Source of the DNA: Elusimicrobiota bacterium
GTDB taxonomy: Bacteria; Elusimicrobiota; UBA8919
Length of the DNA stretch: 64,000 nucleotides
Reading direction: 5' to 3'
NCBI GenBank assembly: GCA_028718185.1
Contig: JAQUMH010000001.1
Span: forward strand, 467,186 to 531,185
Part shown: one piece after another, positions 1-7,312 of the stretch
Layout of the letters: every line of letters starts with the position of its first letter
Position numbering within the stretch: position 1 is the stretch's first letter
Notes under the pieces: model-generated
Told to the model about the DNA's origin: nothing
Seen by the model: the letters and a program-made list of their open reading frames with translations, nothing else
The model's database searches: none
Position numbers and translations under genes: made by a program

Positions 1-1093
1 CCACAAATTGCCACATTAGCTTACCTTTCCCTGAATTCTCCGTAGAATCGGCATTGCCTATATAAAATTTATAATTCGGAAGAAACAGGTTCCATTCAGT
101 CGCTGATAGCGAATCATCCGGAATCATTTTACCACCCGATGCTTCTTCCAATATTTTATCATATGTATTTGACATTACAGAATCAAGATTTGTAATATAC
201 CATTCCGGTGCAGTTGAACCCTCGCTATGGAACATATTCTTTGTTACATCATTTAAATTTGCCGGTAACTCCTTATTAAAGGTAAAAAGAATTTTACCAA
301 AATCAAAACGATTTTCTCTCTCGTTTAGAACAACATACTTGAACTGATTCTTATTTTCTGCCGGGCGATAAACATATTCCTCAAGACGAACCCGGTTACC
401 GGAAACATCAACTAACGCCTTGCCATTTTGATATTCCGCTAATTTTATTTCTTCGGCGGCTCGCCCCATAACCGATTCACGGGATATTTCCATAAATATT
501 TCCCGCTGTGCTTCCGATTTTATATCATCTTTCTGCTCTTCCGATTTCTCACCTGTTTTCCCGTTATCCATTTTTTCAGGCTCTTTTGGTGCTTCACCTT
601 TTTGTATCGTTGTAAATTCACCGGGGTTTACAAAAACCTCACTGCCGGTTGTTTCTTCTTTTACAGCAACAACACCCTCATAGACTTCAAGCCGTGTTTT
701 CGAATCATCCGCAACGTCAACAGCAAAATCAGTTCCTCTTACAGCGCAAATAGCAGTCGGTGTTTTTACTTCAAATTTCTGCCTTACTTGAAGTTTTTTA
801 ACCAGTGCCCGAATCTTACCGACTAACACGACAAACACTGACGTATTATCGGTGATTTCCAGAAGCTTTCCCTGTGTTTTTTCTGAAATAGAAACCTTAT
901 GACCATTAATTAAAACCACAGCTGATGATTTAGTCGATGTCTTTACTATATCATTGGGATTGAGTTGTTGCCCGGGAACTGCAGAAACACCGTTAATGGT
1001 TACACCGCCGTTTACAGTATTAATTTTAGCAGAAGCAAAACTTAAAGATGATAAAGAAAACACACACAGTGCACATAAAAATATTTTTTTCAT
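1..1093 (-). CDS. Secreted FecR-domain protein (3' end outside window)
   Basis: Reading inward from an ATG at 1093 with a GGAGGTG ribosome site 6 nt upstream gives an open frame that leaves the window, so the C-terminus is missing. Residues 1-22 are a clear signal peptide (MKKIFLCALCVFSL...). Then comes a FecR-type beta domain of about 120 residues, containing the characteristic VKTPTAICAVRGTDFAVDV core and a VYEGVVAVK strand. A Glu/Lys-rich linker and an unrecognised region follow. In classical FecR this domain is the periplasmic part of a TM anti-sigma factor; here no TM helix or sigma gene is adjacent, so it is better called an exported FecR-fold protein. A related protein lies at 23693-24799. 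The role is unknown; the FecR fold call is firm. Confidence 0.85.
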   Translation of the reverse strand, partial: MKKIFLCALCVFSLSSLSFASAKINTVNGGVTINGVSAVPGQQLNPNDIVKTSTKSSAVVLINGHKVSISEKTQGKLLEITDNTSVFVVLVGKIRALVKKLQVRQKFEVKTPTAICAVRGTDFAVDVADDSKTRLEVYEGVVAVKEETTGSEVFVNPGEFTTIQKGEAPKEPEKMDNGKTGEKSEEQKDDIKSEAQREIFMEISRESVMGRAAEEIKLAEYQNGKALVDVSGNRVRLEEYVYRPAENKNQFKYVVLNERENRFDFGKILFTFNKELPANLNDVTKNMFHSEGSTAPEWYITNLDSVMSNTYDKILEEASGGKMIPDDSLSATEWNLFLPNYKFYIGNADSTENSGKGKLMWQFV

Positions 1094-1110
1094 AAAACAC
1101 CTCCACAAAC

Positions 1111-1138
1111 ATAGTTAATAGTTGATAGTTCATAGTTA
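1111..1138. repeat. Heptamer array, 4 x 7 bp, intergenic
   Basis: Four consecutive 7-bp units: ATAGTTA, ATAGTTG, ATAGTTC, ATAGTTA. They lie in the leader of the FecR-domain gene between its promoter and its ribosome site. This is one of at least ten short arrays in the window with a 7- or 8-bp period. Confidence 0.9.
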
Positions 1139-1207
1139 TTTTAATTTTAACATTATGATGTCAGACAGGAATTTTTAAAGTAAAATAATCATAAAACATC
1201 TATAAAA

Positions 1208-1236
1208 TATATAACACAATTGAAATATATTGTCAA
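1208..1236 (-). promoter_or_regulatory. Promoter of the first FecR-domain gene
   Basis: On the minus strand TTGACA (1231-1236) is separated by 17 bp from TATATA (1208-1213). The predicted leader is about 108 nt and contains the heptamer array at 1111-1138. Confidence 0.6.
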
Positions 1237-1355
1237 GCAGTTTTTTATCGCGAGAACCATTAAAACAATATGTCCTTATATTTTATCGTCAATAAAATTT
1301 TTTTTGGATATTATTTTGTGATTTTTTACACAATAAGCGGTTTACACGCTTTTGG

Positions 1356-3464
1356 CTATTTTTTCAGTTCTTTTATTTCAGTTGGAACAAGTTTTGAAAA
1401 ATCAGCAATCTGTATAAATTGATTATAAATAGCAGAAAGAAGCAATAACCGGTTATTTTTAACTTCTTCGTCTTTATCCATAATAAGAATCTTTTCAAAA
1501 AAACTATCCACCGGTTTTCTTAATGAAACTAGATATTGAAGTACGGTTTTATAATCATTTATTCCAATTGCTTTATCAATTTCCGATTTAATATCTAAAA
1601 ATACTTTATAAAGTGTTTTTTCTTCATTTTCTTTTAGCAACTCTTCTCTGACCTCTGATTTTTCATATCCTTTTTCTGATATTCTCGCTTGTTTCAGTAT
1701 ATTCCCTATCCGCTTAAATGAAGTGGCAATGGGTTCAAAATCAGGGAGAGTCCTTATTGAATGAACAGCAACAACACGGTTATATGAATCGTAAATATCA
1801 TCAAATTTAACTGATAAAACAGCATCTATTTCATCATTTTTAATATCTTTATTAGAAAAATATGTTGAAAGTCTTTGTTTTAAAAAATCCTTAACTTGTA
1901 ATATAATTTTTTCATTATTTTCAAACTTCAAAGGTTTATCATCTATTAACATATTTTCAATTGCCTGACTGGTTATTTCACTTAATGAAAAAGATAACTC
2001 TTTTTCAATTGCAATTCTTATAATGCCGACTGCTGTCCGCCTTAAACCATGCGGGTCAGCAGAACCTGTAGGAATTATTCCTATTGCAATATTACTTACA
2101 AGAGTGTCAATTTTATCAGCGACAGAAACAATTGATGCCTCACTCGAAACAGGTATTTTCCCGTCATATAGTATCGGCCACCAGTGTTGTTCAATTCCTT
2201 CAGCAACAAGTTCATCTTCCTTGTCCTGAATTGCACAAATTGACCCAAAAATACCCTGAAGTTCCGGAAATTCCGATACTGTTTCTGTAGCTAAATCTGC
2301 CTTGCATAAAAGGCAAAGGCGTTCAAGTGTTGATGTGTTAACATGTTGATGTGTTGAGGTGTTATTATTTAACCACATTGATAATTTTTTAATGCGCTGG
2401 GTTTTATCGTAAATTGTGCCTAATTTTTCCTGAAAAATAATTCCTTTTAACTTTTCAACTTTTTCTTCTAATTTTGTCTTTGTATCATTTTTGAAATAGA
2501 ACTCAGCATCTTCAAGACGGGCAGTGACCACCTTTTCATAACCCTCACGAATTGTTTCAACGTTTGTTGAAATACCGTCTTTAACTCCTATAAAAAATGA
2601 AATAATGTTTTTTGTTTTGTTATTATCAACAACAACAAAATTCTTTTGTCTTTTTAAGGTATTAGCTATTATTTCTTTTGGCAATTTTAAAAACTGCTCA
2701 TCGAATTTACAAAGAATAGCAGATGGGAATTCAATGAGATTGTTAACTGTTCCTAAAATTTCATTACTTTCCAAAATTTCACCTTTGTTTTTTACTTGCG
2801 AAAATACCGCTTTTTTAAGCATCTCTAACCGCAAATTCTGTTCTACTATAACGCTTTTGTTCCTTAAAATATCAACATACTTTTTAGGTTCAGTGATTTT
2901 TACTTTTTTATAGTAACGGATATATGTAATATTAGATGATTTTACATCTGCTATCTGGAATTTTATTACCTTTTTTCCATAAAGAGCCAAAACCCATCTA
3001 ACAGGACGAACAAACCTGAACCCGGATGATTCCCACTTCATTGTTTTAGGAAAAGTTAAAGAAGAAATTATTTTTTTTAAAATTGCAGGAAGGACTTCCT
3101 CGGTTTTTAACGCTAACTCATTTTTTATTGCACAAACCTTACCATTTTTCACTACCAGATTTGATACTTCAACACCGTATTTTTTCGCAAATCCTATTGC
3201 TGCAGGAGTAGGTTTACCTTCAGAAAATGCTGCGCTTTCAGAAGGTCCGGAAATTTCAGTTTTCAATATCTTCTGCTGTTCTGAAATATCTTCAACATAT
3301 AAAACCAAACGACGCAACGTTGCACAGACATTTATTTCCCTGAACTCCAACCGTGCAGTTTTTAATTCCTGTTCTGAAACTGCTTTTATCTGTTCAATAG
3401 CAGCCGGTAAATACCCTGCCGGTATTTCTTCACAACCAATTTCCAATAGAATATCCCTGCTCAT
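1356..3464 (-). CDS. glyS: Glycyl-tRNA synthetase beta subunit
   Basis: The beta subunit of the bacterial alpha2-beta2 GlyRS carries tRNA recognition and works with GlyQ to charge tRNA-Gly in the cytoplasm. The 702-residue length fits the family, with the N-terminal signature EIGCEEIPAGYLPAA, the conserved DPHGLRRTAVGIIRI block near residue 470 and a DALR-type anticodon-binding helical domain at the C-terminus. Its start overlaps the stop of the transposase ORF at 3461 by 4 bp (ATGA). Residues about 366-379 (TSTHQHVNTST) are not part of the family pattern. They are encoded by a 5 x 8-bp array at 2327-2366, which adds a short loop just before the conserved LERLCLLCKADLATE segment. The gene is otherwise intact. 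Confidence 0.96.
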   Translation of the reverse strand: MSRDILLEIGCEEIPAGYLPAAIEQIKAVSEQELKTARLEFREINVCATLRRLVLYVEDISEQQKILKTEISGPSESAAFSEGKPTPAAIGFAKKYGVEVSNLVVKNGKVCAIKNELALKTEEVLPAILKKIISSLTFPKTMKWESSGFRFVRPVRWVLALYGKKVIKFQIADVKSSNITYIRYYKKVKITEPKKYVDILRNKSVIVEQNLRLEMLKKAVFSQVKNKGEILESNEILGTVNNLIEFPSAILCKFDEQFLKLPKEIIANTLKRQKNFVVVDNNKTKNIISFFIGVKDGISTNVETIREGYEKVVTARLEDAEFYFKNDTKTKLEEKVEKLKGIIFQEKLGTIYDKTQRIKKLSMWLNNNTSTHQHVNTSTLERLCLLCKADLATETVSEFPELQGIFGSICAIQDKEDELVAEGIEQHWWPILYDGKIPVSSEASIVSVADKIDTLVSNIAIGIIPTGSADPHGLRRTAVGIIRIAIEKELSFSLSEITSQAIENMLIDDKPLKFENNEKIILQVKDFLKQRLSTYFSNKDIKNDEIDAVLSVKFDDIYDSYNRVVAVHSIRTLPDFEPIATSFKRIGNILKQARISEKGYEKSEVREELLKENEEKTLYKVFLDIKSEIDKAIGINDYKTVLQYLVSLRKPVDSFFEKILIMDKDEEVKNNRLLLLSAIYNQFIQIADFSKLVPTEIKELKK
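2327..2366. repeat. Octamer array inside glyS, 5 x 8 bp
   Basis: Units GTGTTGAT, GTGTTAAC, ATGTTGAT, GTGTTGAG and GTGTTATT run without a gap on the plus strand. They are read in frame as the loop TSTHQHVNTST of GlyS. The flanking protein sequence is ordinary GlyS on both sides. Confidence 0.9.
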
Positions 3465-3889
3465 TTATCTAACTCTTCCCAGTTTGGTTTTTCGACATCA
3501 GTATTATTATCAATATACTTGCGGATTTCATCCAATACTTTTTCATTACGAATAATGTGTTCATAATAGTTCAATTGCCAGAACCTTTTTCCGACAAAAT
3601 TATTTTTCTTTATCTCTAATGTTGTCTTTGATTTGAAATCCTGAATGTAGCGGCAAAGCGATAGCTTTGCTTCTTCTAAAACTAAAATAAAATGTAAATG
3701 ATTAGGTGTTATTTTAAAATAATCTAATTTTACATTTTCATGATTTTCTAAATTTTTCAGGTGTTTCTCAATTATCTCTCTATATTCAGAGCAGAGCTTC
3801 GCTCTGCAGCTACAACATATAGTGACAAAATAATATCCATTTATTGAATAATCATAATCTTTTAACCTGATGTGTTTCCTAAATATCAC
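3461..3889 (-). CDS. REP-associated tyrosine transposase (Y1/HUH family)
   Basis: This 142-residue single-domain Y1 transposase has the RAYT pattern: N-terminal [22 protein letters not shown], the HUH motif in TPNHLHFI, and the catalytic tyrosine region [24 protein letters not shown]. Such enzymes cut single-stranded DNA next to hairpins carrying a GTAG/GGAG foot and spread REP sequences. The start is a GTG overlapping the glyQ stop by 4 bp (GTGA), and the stop overlaps the glyS ATG by 4 bp. The gene is therefore translationally coupled inside an essential operon. Two REP-like hairpins lie within its own reading frame (3647-3670 and 3791-3813). The second encodes an unusual CSCRAKLC segment where relatives have a CTxxRxxLF-like stretch. 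All catalytic residues that can be recognised are present, so it may be active. Confidence 0.9.
   Translation of the reverse strand: MIFRKHIRLKDYDYSINGYYFVTICCSCRAKLCSEYREIIEKHLKNLENHENVKLDYFKITPNHLHFILVLEEAKLSLCRYIQDFKSKTTLEIKKNNFVGKRFWQLNYYEHIIRNEKVLDEIRKYIDNNTDVEKPNWEELDK
3647..3670 (+). repeat. REP-like element inside the transposase ORF
   Basis: GTAG foot (3647-3650) followed by the hairpin GCAAAGC-GATA-GCTTTGC, plus orientation. It faces the copy at 3791-3813, so the pair has its GTAG feet on the outside. Confidence 0.7.
3791..3813 (-). repeat. REP-like element inside the transposase ORF
   Basis: Hairpin GCAGAGC-TTC-GCTCTGC followed by AGCTAC. Read on the minus strand this is GTAGCT plus the hairpin. 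The same stem occurs at 19460, 47520 and, in part, at 55712. Confidence 0.75.
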
Positions 3890-4728
3890 TTTTGGTTTTC
3901 CAGATACTTTTTTGCAACCCCTACTGCTAAATTTCTTACTCTTGTAATATAGGAAACTCTCTGACTTACTGAAATTGCACGACGGGCATCCAGCAAATTA
4001 AACGTATGGGATGTCTTCAAAACAAAATCATATGCAGGAAGAACCAGTCCCCTGTCAAGCAAATGTCTGCATTCCTTCTCATATTTATCAAAAAGTTCTC
4101 TTAAAAGTTCCACATCAGCTTCTTCAAAATTATATTTTGAAAATTGTTTTTCATCTTCAAGATGAATTTCACCATATTTTAATTCATCATTCCATAAAAT
4201 ATCATAAACCGACTTTTTTTTCTGAATATACATAGACAGCCGTTCAAGCCCGTATGTAATTTCTACGGTAATAGGATTTAATTCTATCCCTGCCATTTGC
4301 TGAAAATATGTAAACTGAGTTATTTCCATCCCGTCACACCATACTTCCCAGCCAAGACCGGAAGCACCGAGCGTTGGACTTTCCCAGTCGTCTTCAACAA
4401 ATCTAATATCATGTTTTTCAGGATTTAGTTCTATCGCCTTTAAAGAAGAAAGGTATAATCTTTGTATATTTTTAGGAGCAGGTTTAATAACAACTTGATA
4501 CTGGTAATACCGTTGAAGACGATTAGGATTTTCGCCATATCTCCCGTCAGCAGGTCTTCGGCATGGCTCCACATATGCAGCTGCCCATGGTTTCTCTCCA
4601 AGACATCTTAAAAAAGTAGCAGGATTGAATGTACCGGCACCTTTTTCCATGTCATAGGGTTGAGTTATTATGCAGCCTTGCTTTGACCAAAATTTTTCCA
4701 ACCGGAAAATAATTTCCTGAAAGTTCAT
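3886..4728 (-). CDS. glyQ: Glycyl-tRNA synthetase alpha subunit
   Basis: Class II aminoacyl-tRNA synthetase catalytic subunit that activates glycine, partner of GlyS. The 280 residues contain the invariant GlyQ stretches [38 protein letters not shown] (motif 2 region) and [23 protein letters not shown]. The length is normal for the family (about 290-300). No good ribosome site precedes the ATG, because the 20-bp gap to the upstream S23 gene, together with that gene's last codons, is made of octamer repeats (4730-4777). The stop overlaps the GTG start of the transposase by 4 bp. The product looks fully functional. Confidence 0.97.
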   Translation of the reverse strand: MNFQEIIFRLEKFWSKQGCIITQPYDMEKGAGTFNPATFLRCLGEKPWAAAYVEPCRRPADGRYGENPNRLQRYYQYQVVIKPAPKNIQRLYLSSLKAIELNPEKHDIRFVEDDWESPTLGASGLGWEVWCDGMEITQFTYFQQMAGIELNPITVEITYGLERLSMYIQKKKSVYDILWNDELKYGEIHLEDEKQFSKYNFEEADVELLRELFDKYEKECRHLLDRGLVLPAYDFVLKTSHTFNLLDARRAISVSQRVSYITRVRNLAVGVAKKYLENQK

Positions 4729-4729
4729 A

Positions 4730-4777
4730 AAAATAGTGCGATAGTCCTTTAGTGCGATGGTGCGATGGAGCGAATCA
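4730..4777. repeat. Octamer array (plus orientation) downstream of the S23 gene
   Basis: Six 8-bp registers: AAAATAGT, GCGATAGT, CCTTTAGT, GCGATGGT, GCGATGGA, GCGAATCA. The consensus GCGAT(A/G)GT matches the array at 5118-5180 in the opposite orientation. The last residues of the S23 protein (SIAPSH) and its stop codon are encoded by this array. Confidence 0.85.
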
Positions 4778-5111
4778 TTCCACTAACTAACTTTCCAACA
4801 ATATCTATTTGCTTAATTATTGAATCGACCTCAATCTGAATAACCATATTTAAATCCAAAGTAGCATAAAAATGACTTTTTAATTCTGCCAGTGAACTTC
4901 TTGATATCGTATAAAATTGTTTTCTATCTTTATATCCATAACGGGCAAAACCTTCAGCAATATTTGCCATTACCGATATAGATGCTCTCCGGATTTGCCT
5001 TACCAAATCCTTGTCTCTACCAATAAATTTATTTGCATTTTCATAAATAATTTTATTTAATTTTCTATCTTCTTGCCAAGCAATCAAATCCTCAAACTTT
5101 TTTATTCTCAT
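4749..5111 (-). CDS. Four-helix-bundle protein (S23 / IVS-protein family, Avd-like fold)
   Basis: The 120 residues match the small four-helix-bundle family first seen inside 23S rRNA intervening sequences: [19 protein letters not shown] at the N-terminus, [20 protein letters not shown] in the second helix, then [21 protein letters not shown]. Structurally the family resembles Avd, the accessory protein of diversity-generating retroelements, but no reverse transcriptase is present here. The molecular function is not established. The gene lies between recO and glyQ and is bracketed by octamer arrays of the same consensus in inverted orientation (4730-4777 and 5118-5180). Those arrays supply its leader and its last codons, which suggests that gene and repeats arrived as one unit. 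No strong ribosome site is visible. Confidence 0.85.
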   Translation of the reverse strand: MRIKKFEDLIAWQEDRKLNKIIYENANKFIGRDKDLVRQIRRASISVMANIAEGFARYGYKDRKQFYTISRSSLAELKSHFYATLDLNMVIQIEVDSIIKQIDIVGKLVSGMIRSIAPSH

Positions 5112-5117
5112 TCTCTA

Positions 5118-5180
5118 TCTATCCCGCTATCGCACTATCCCACCATCCCACTATCCCACCACCATCCTGCTATCTCGCTG
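5118..5180. repeat. Octamer array (minus orientation) upstream of the S23 gene
   Basis: Units on the plus strand: TCTATCCC, GCTATCGC, ACTATCCC, ACCATCCC, ACTATCCC, a 3-bp interruption, ACCATCCT, GCTATCTC, GCTG. The reverse complement has the consensus G(C/G)GAT(A/G)GT, the same as the array at 4730-4777. The array fills the whole gap between recO and the S23 gene and overlaps the recO stop codon. Confidence 0.9.
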
Positions 5181-5697
5181 TTTTTAACGGATATGCCAAA
5201 TGTTCCTGCAAAATGTTTTCTAAAGGTACGTCCTCTTTTATTCCAAAACCCGTAAGATGCAAAAGCTTTTCGACAAAATCATCTTTCTTATTTGAGGTAT
5301 CTTTATTATTAAAAGCACTCTTACTGATTATAGAAAGACTTTCTTTTAATAAAAGAAACTTTTCGGTATTAGGTTGTCTAGCCGGCGTTAATGCATCCAT
5401 AACCTCACAAATGTATGACGCTTCGTAAAATTTTTTTATATTATATCTTATTAAAGAATTAGAATCTACAATAACACCACCGACAATTTTACCAAAATCA
5501 GCAGTTTCTCTTAAAAAAACACGAAATTCACAAACCACAAAAAGCTCAGTCAGGGAAGTAAGTTTTGCTTTTGACTTTCTTACACTTTTTGCAACTACTT
5601 TTATTTTACCGAAATCACTCGTGTATAGCGTCAAAACACGGTCGTAATCTCTAAAATCATTCTTTTTTATTACAATTCCTACAGTATTATGAATCAT
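5170..5697 (-). CDS. recO: DNA repair protein RecO (short form)
   Basis: RecO loads RecA onto SSB-coated DNA with RecR in the RecFOR pathway. The N-terminal OB fold is recognisable (GIVIKKNDFRDYDRVLTLYTSDFGKIKVVAKSVRK, residues 7-41), followed by the helical region with FYEASYICEVMDALTPARQPNTEKFLLL. The protein has only 175 residues against about 240 in typical members and has no CxxC zinc site. It ends with HLAYPLKTAR, resembling a shortened family C-terminus. The stop codon lies inside the octamer array at 5118-5180, so part of the C-terminal domain may have been replaced or lost when that array arose. Its position in the ybeY-CorC-recO-glyQ order supports the call. Confidence 0.85.
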   Translation of the reverse strand: MIHNTVGIVIKKNDFRDYDRVLTLYTSDFGKIKVVAKSVRKSKAKLTSLTELFVVCEFRVFLRETADFGKIVGGVIVDSNSLIRYNIKKFYEASYICEVMDALTPARQPNTEKFLLLKESLSIISKSAFNNKDTSNKKDDFVEKLLHLTGFGIKEDVPLENILQEHLAYPLKTAR

Positions 5698-5712
5698 AAA
5701 ATCACCAAGTTA

Positions 5713-5739
5713 GGCACACCAAGGATCTACGACAACTAC
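5713..5739 (-). repeat. Degenerate REP-like element
   Basis: A hairpin-like GGCACACC-type sequence ending in AACTAC, that is, GTAGTT on the minus strand. It is paired tail-to-tail with the element at 5757-5778, and a similar degenerate copy is at 55764-55793. Confidence 0.45.
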
Positions 5740-5756
5740 AAACCTATAATTAAATT

Positions 5757-5778
5757 GTAGTTTCACGCCCTCGGCGTG
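5757..5778 (+). repeat. REP-like element, CACGCC stem
   Basis: GTAG foot followed by TTT and the hairpin CACGCC-CTC-GGCGTG. Just beyond it the string ATTCCTATAC runs up to the end of the CNNM gene and recurs beside the repeat cluster at 55746. Confidence 0.7.
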
Positions 5779-5799
5779 ATAACATTCAAATTCCTATAC

Positions 5800-6840
5800 T
5801 TACCTCATTTTACTCATTTCTTCTCTTCTAAACAACTCAGTTATATCAAACTCATCTAAAATTTCGCCAAAAACCTCTTCAACAATATCTTCAATGGTAA
5901 TTAAGCCTACAATTTTACTCTGGCTATTTTTTACTATTGCAAGATGTGACTCGCCTTTTTTGAACTGTCTCATAAGTTCATTAACTTTTCTTTCTTCTTC
6001 AATAAACATAATAGGTCTCAGCAAATCATCAATTGTAAACACCGTACCGCTTCGCCACATATCCATAAGATCCCACGCATAAATTACACCTATTATATTA
6101 TCGGCGTTTCCCTGATAAATTGGAACACGTGAATGACCGCTTTCGACAACTAAATCAATAAATGTTTCCTTGTCCAAGTCTATATTTACAATAGTCATCT
6201 TTTCACGCGGGGTCATTATTGATTTAGCAGTAATCTGAGAAAAATTCAAAACGGAATGCATCATCTGTTTGGTTTCAATCCCGAAAACACCCATTTCATG
6301 ACCGACACTTATAGTTGTTTTAATATCATCGTAAGTTAAAATAGGAATTTCTTTTTTACCGGATTTACCTGTTACCAAACTTGCGAACCACATAAATAGT
6401 TTAGATACCGGGGAAATAAACTTATCAAAGCGATATAGCGAATTTATAAAGAAAAGTGTGATTTTTTCCGAGTTGCGCACTCCTAAAACTTTTGGGACTA
6501 TCTCACCAAGAACTAAAAAAACCGCCCAAACGATAATTGCAGTCACTGCAACCAGAAATGCTTCACTTATATGATATTTTCTGCTTATCGCTGTTGCAAG
6601 TGATGTGGCAACTGCAGTCCCTATAATTGTTACCGCGTCATTTCCTAAAAGAAGGGTAGTTAGATATTTATTCGGATTTTCAAGCCATACCTTAAAACCA
6701 TTTGCTTTTTTTGGATATTCCACAAGATATTTTTTTATTTTTACTCTTGATAGTGTTACGAGAGCTGCTTCTAACATAGAAAAAAAAGCAGCTATCAAAA
6801 AAAGTACAACCATTAATAATATTTCAGCTAACGCAAACAT
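5800..6840 (-). CDS. CNNM/DUF21 plus CBS-pair membrane protein (HlyC/CorC type, short)
   Basis: The N-terminal DUF21 domain has four membrane segments within residues 1-150 (MFALAEILLMVVLFLIAAFFSMLEAALVTLSRVK... and a GEIVPKVLG motif). A CBS-domain pair (about 205-335) follows, with SIMTPREKMTIVNID and GLITIEDIVEEVFGEILDEFD. The family is implicated in Mg2+/Co2+ export or resistance. Most members (about 420 residues) carry a C-terminal CorC_HlyC domain. This one stops at residue 346, directly after the second CBS domain, and a REP-like repeat begins about 20 bp beyond the stop, which suggests loss of the tail. The start overlaps ybeY by 13 bp, so the two genes are co-translated. Confidence 0.88.
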   Translation of the reverse strand: MFALAEILLMVVLFLIAAFFSMLEAALVTLSRVKIKKYLVEYPKKANGFKVWLENPNKYLTTLLLGNDAVTIIGTAVATSLATAISRKYHISEAFLVAVTAIIVWAVFLVLGEIVPKVLGVRNSEKITLFFINSLYRFDKFISPVSKLFMWFASLVTGKSGKKEIPILTYDDIKTTISVGHEMGVFGIETKQMMHSVLNFSQITAKSIMTPREKMTIVNIDLDKETFIDLVVESGHSRVPIYQGNADNIIGVIYAWDLMDMWRSGTVFTIDDLLRPIMFIEEERKVNELMRQFKKGESHLAIVKNSQSKIVGLITIEDIVEEVFGEILDEFDITELFRREEMSKMR

Positions 6841-7235
6841 TTAAGAATATTCTCCTGTTTTTTCCACATACGTTTTTTTGTTTTTTCAGAATAATCGGTA
6901 AAATCCAGAGAATGCAAAATACCATGGATAATTAACCGCATAATTTCAGTAGAAAATCTCTCTTTGTAAAATATTGAATTACTCTTTGCTGTTTCAACAG
7001 ATATAAAAACATCTGCGGTCTTTTGAGAGTACTTGAACGACAAAACATCTGTCGGGTAATCTGTTTTATGATATTTTTTATTAAGTTCCCTTATATTTTT
7101 ATCATCCAGAAAAATTATATTATATACGGCATTTCCTGATAATTGTAACTTTTTTATAATCTGTGGTAAACTATCACTAATCTTCCGGATATCCAATTTA
7201 ATTTTATTTTGCCTATCAAAAACTTTTATCGACAT
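6828..7235 (-). CDS. ybeY: Endoribonuclease YbeY (third metal ligand altered)
   Basis: YbeY is a zinc-dependent RNase needed for 16S rRNA 3'-end maturation and ribosome quality control. The 135-residue protein has the family blocks IRELNKKYHKTDYPTDVLSFKY and the metal motif region IIHGILHSLDFTDYSE. The canonical motif is HGxLHLxGYDH; here the first two histidines are present, but the third falls on Asp (D-F-T-D-Y). Whether Asp coordinates the metal, as in some metzincins, or activity is lost cannot be told from sequence. The gene follows the phoH and pgpH-like genes, the usual neighbours. Confidence 0.9.
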   Translation of the reverse strand: MSIKVFDRQNKIKLDIRKISDSLPQIIKKLQLSGNAVYNIIFLDDKNIRELNKKYHKTDYPTDVLSFKYSQKTADVFISVETAKSNSIFYKERFSTEIMRLIIHGILHSLDFTDYSEKTKKRMWKKQENILKCLR

Positions 7236-7252
7236 TTATTTCTCAGCACCCC

Positions 7253-7312
7253 AAGAATTCACACTGGTATTTTCTGCGTTAATCAGCGTTAATATCCGCG
7301 TTTATCCGCTTC
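7253..7312. repeat. Intergenic repeat of the 'TCTGCGTTAATC' family
   Basis: Contains TTTTCTGCGTTAATC, AGCGTTAATATCCGCG and TTATCCGC, resembling the repeats at 9730-9865 and 38290-38386. It lies between the pgpH-like gene and ybeY. Confidence 0.5.

Noticed and set aside
602-826. Plus-strand 74-codon ORF
   Set aside because: Antisense to the well supported FecR-domain gene.
4749-5111. Diversity-generating retroelement (Avd-like gene)
   Set aside because: No reverse transcriptase and no template/variable repeat pair seen.
5073-5255. Plus-strand ORF with SHYPTIPLSHHHPAI-like repeats
   Set aside because: It is the octamer array read antisense to recO and the S23 gene.
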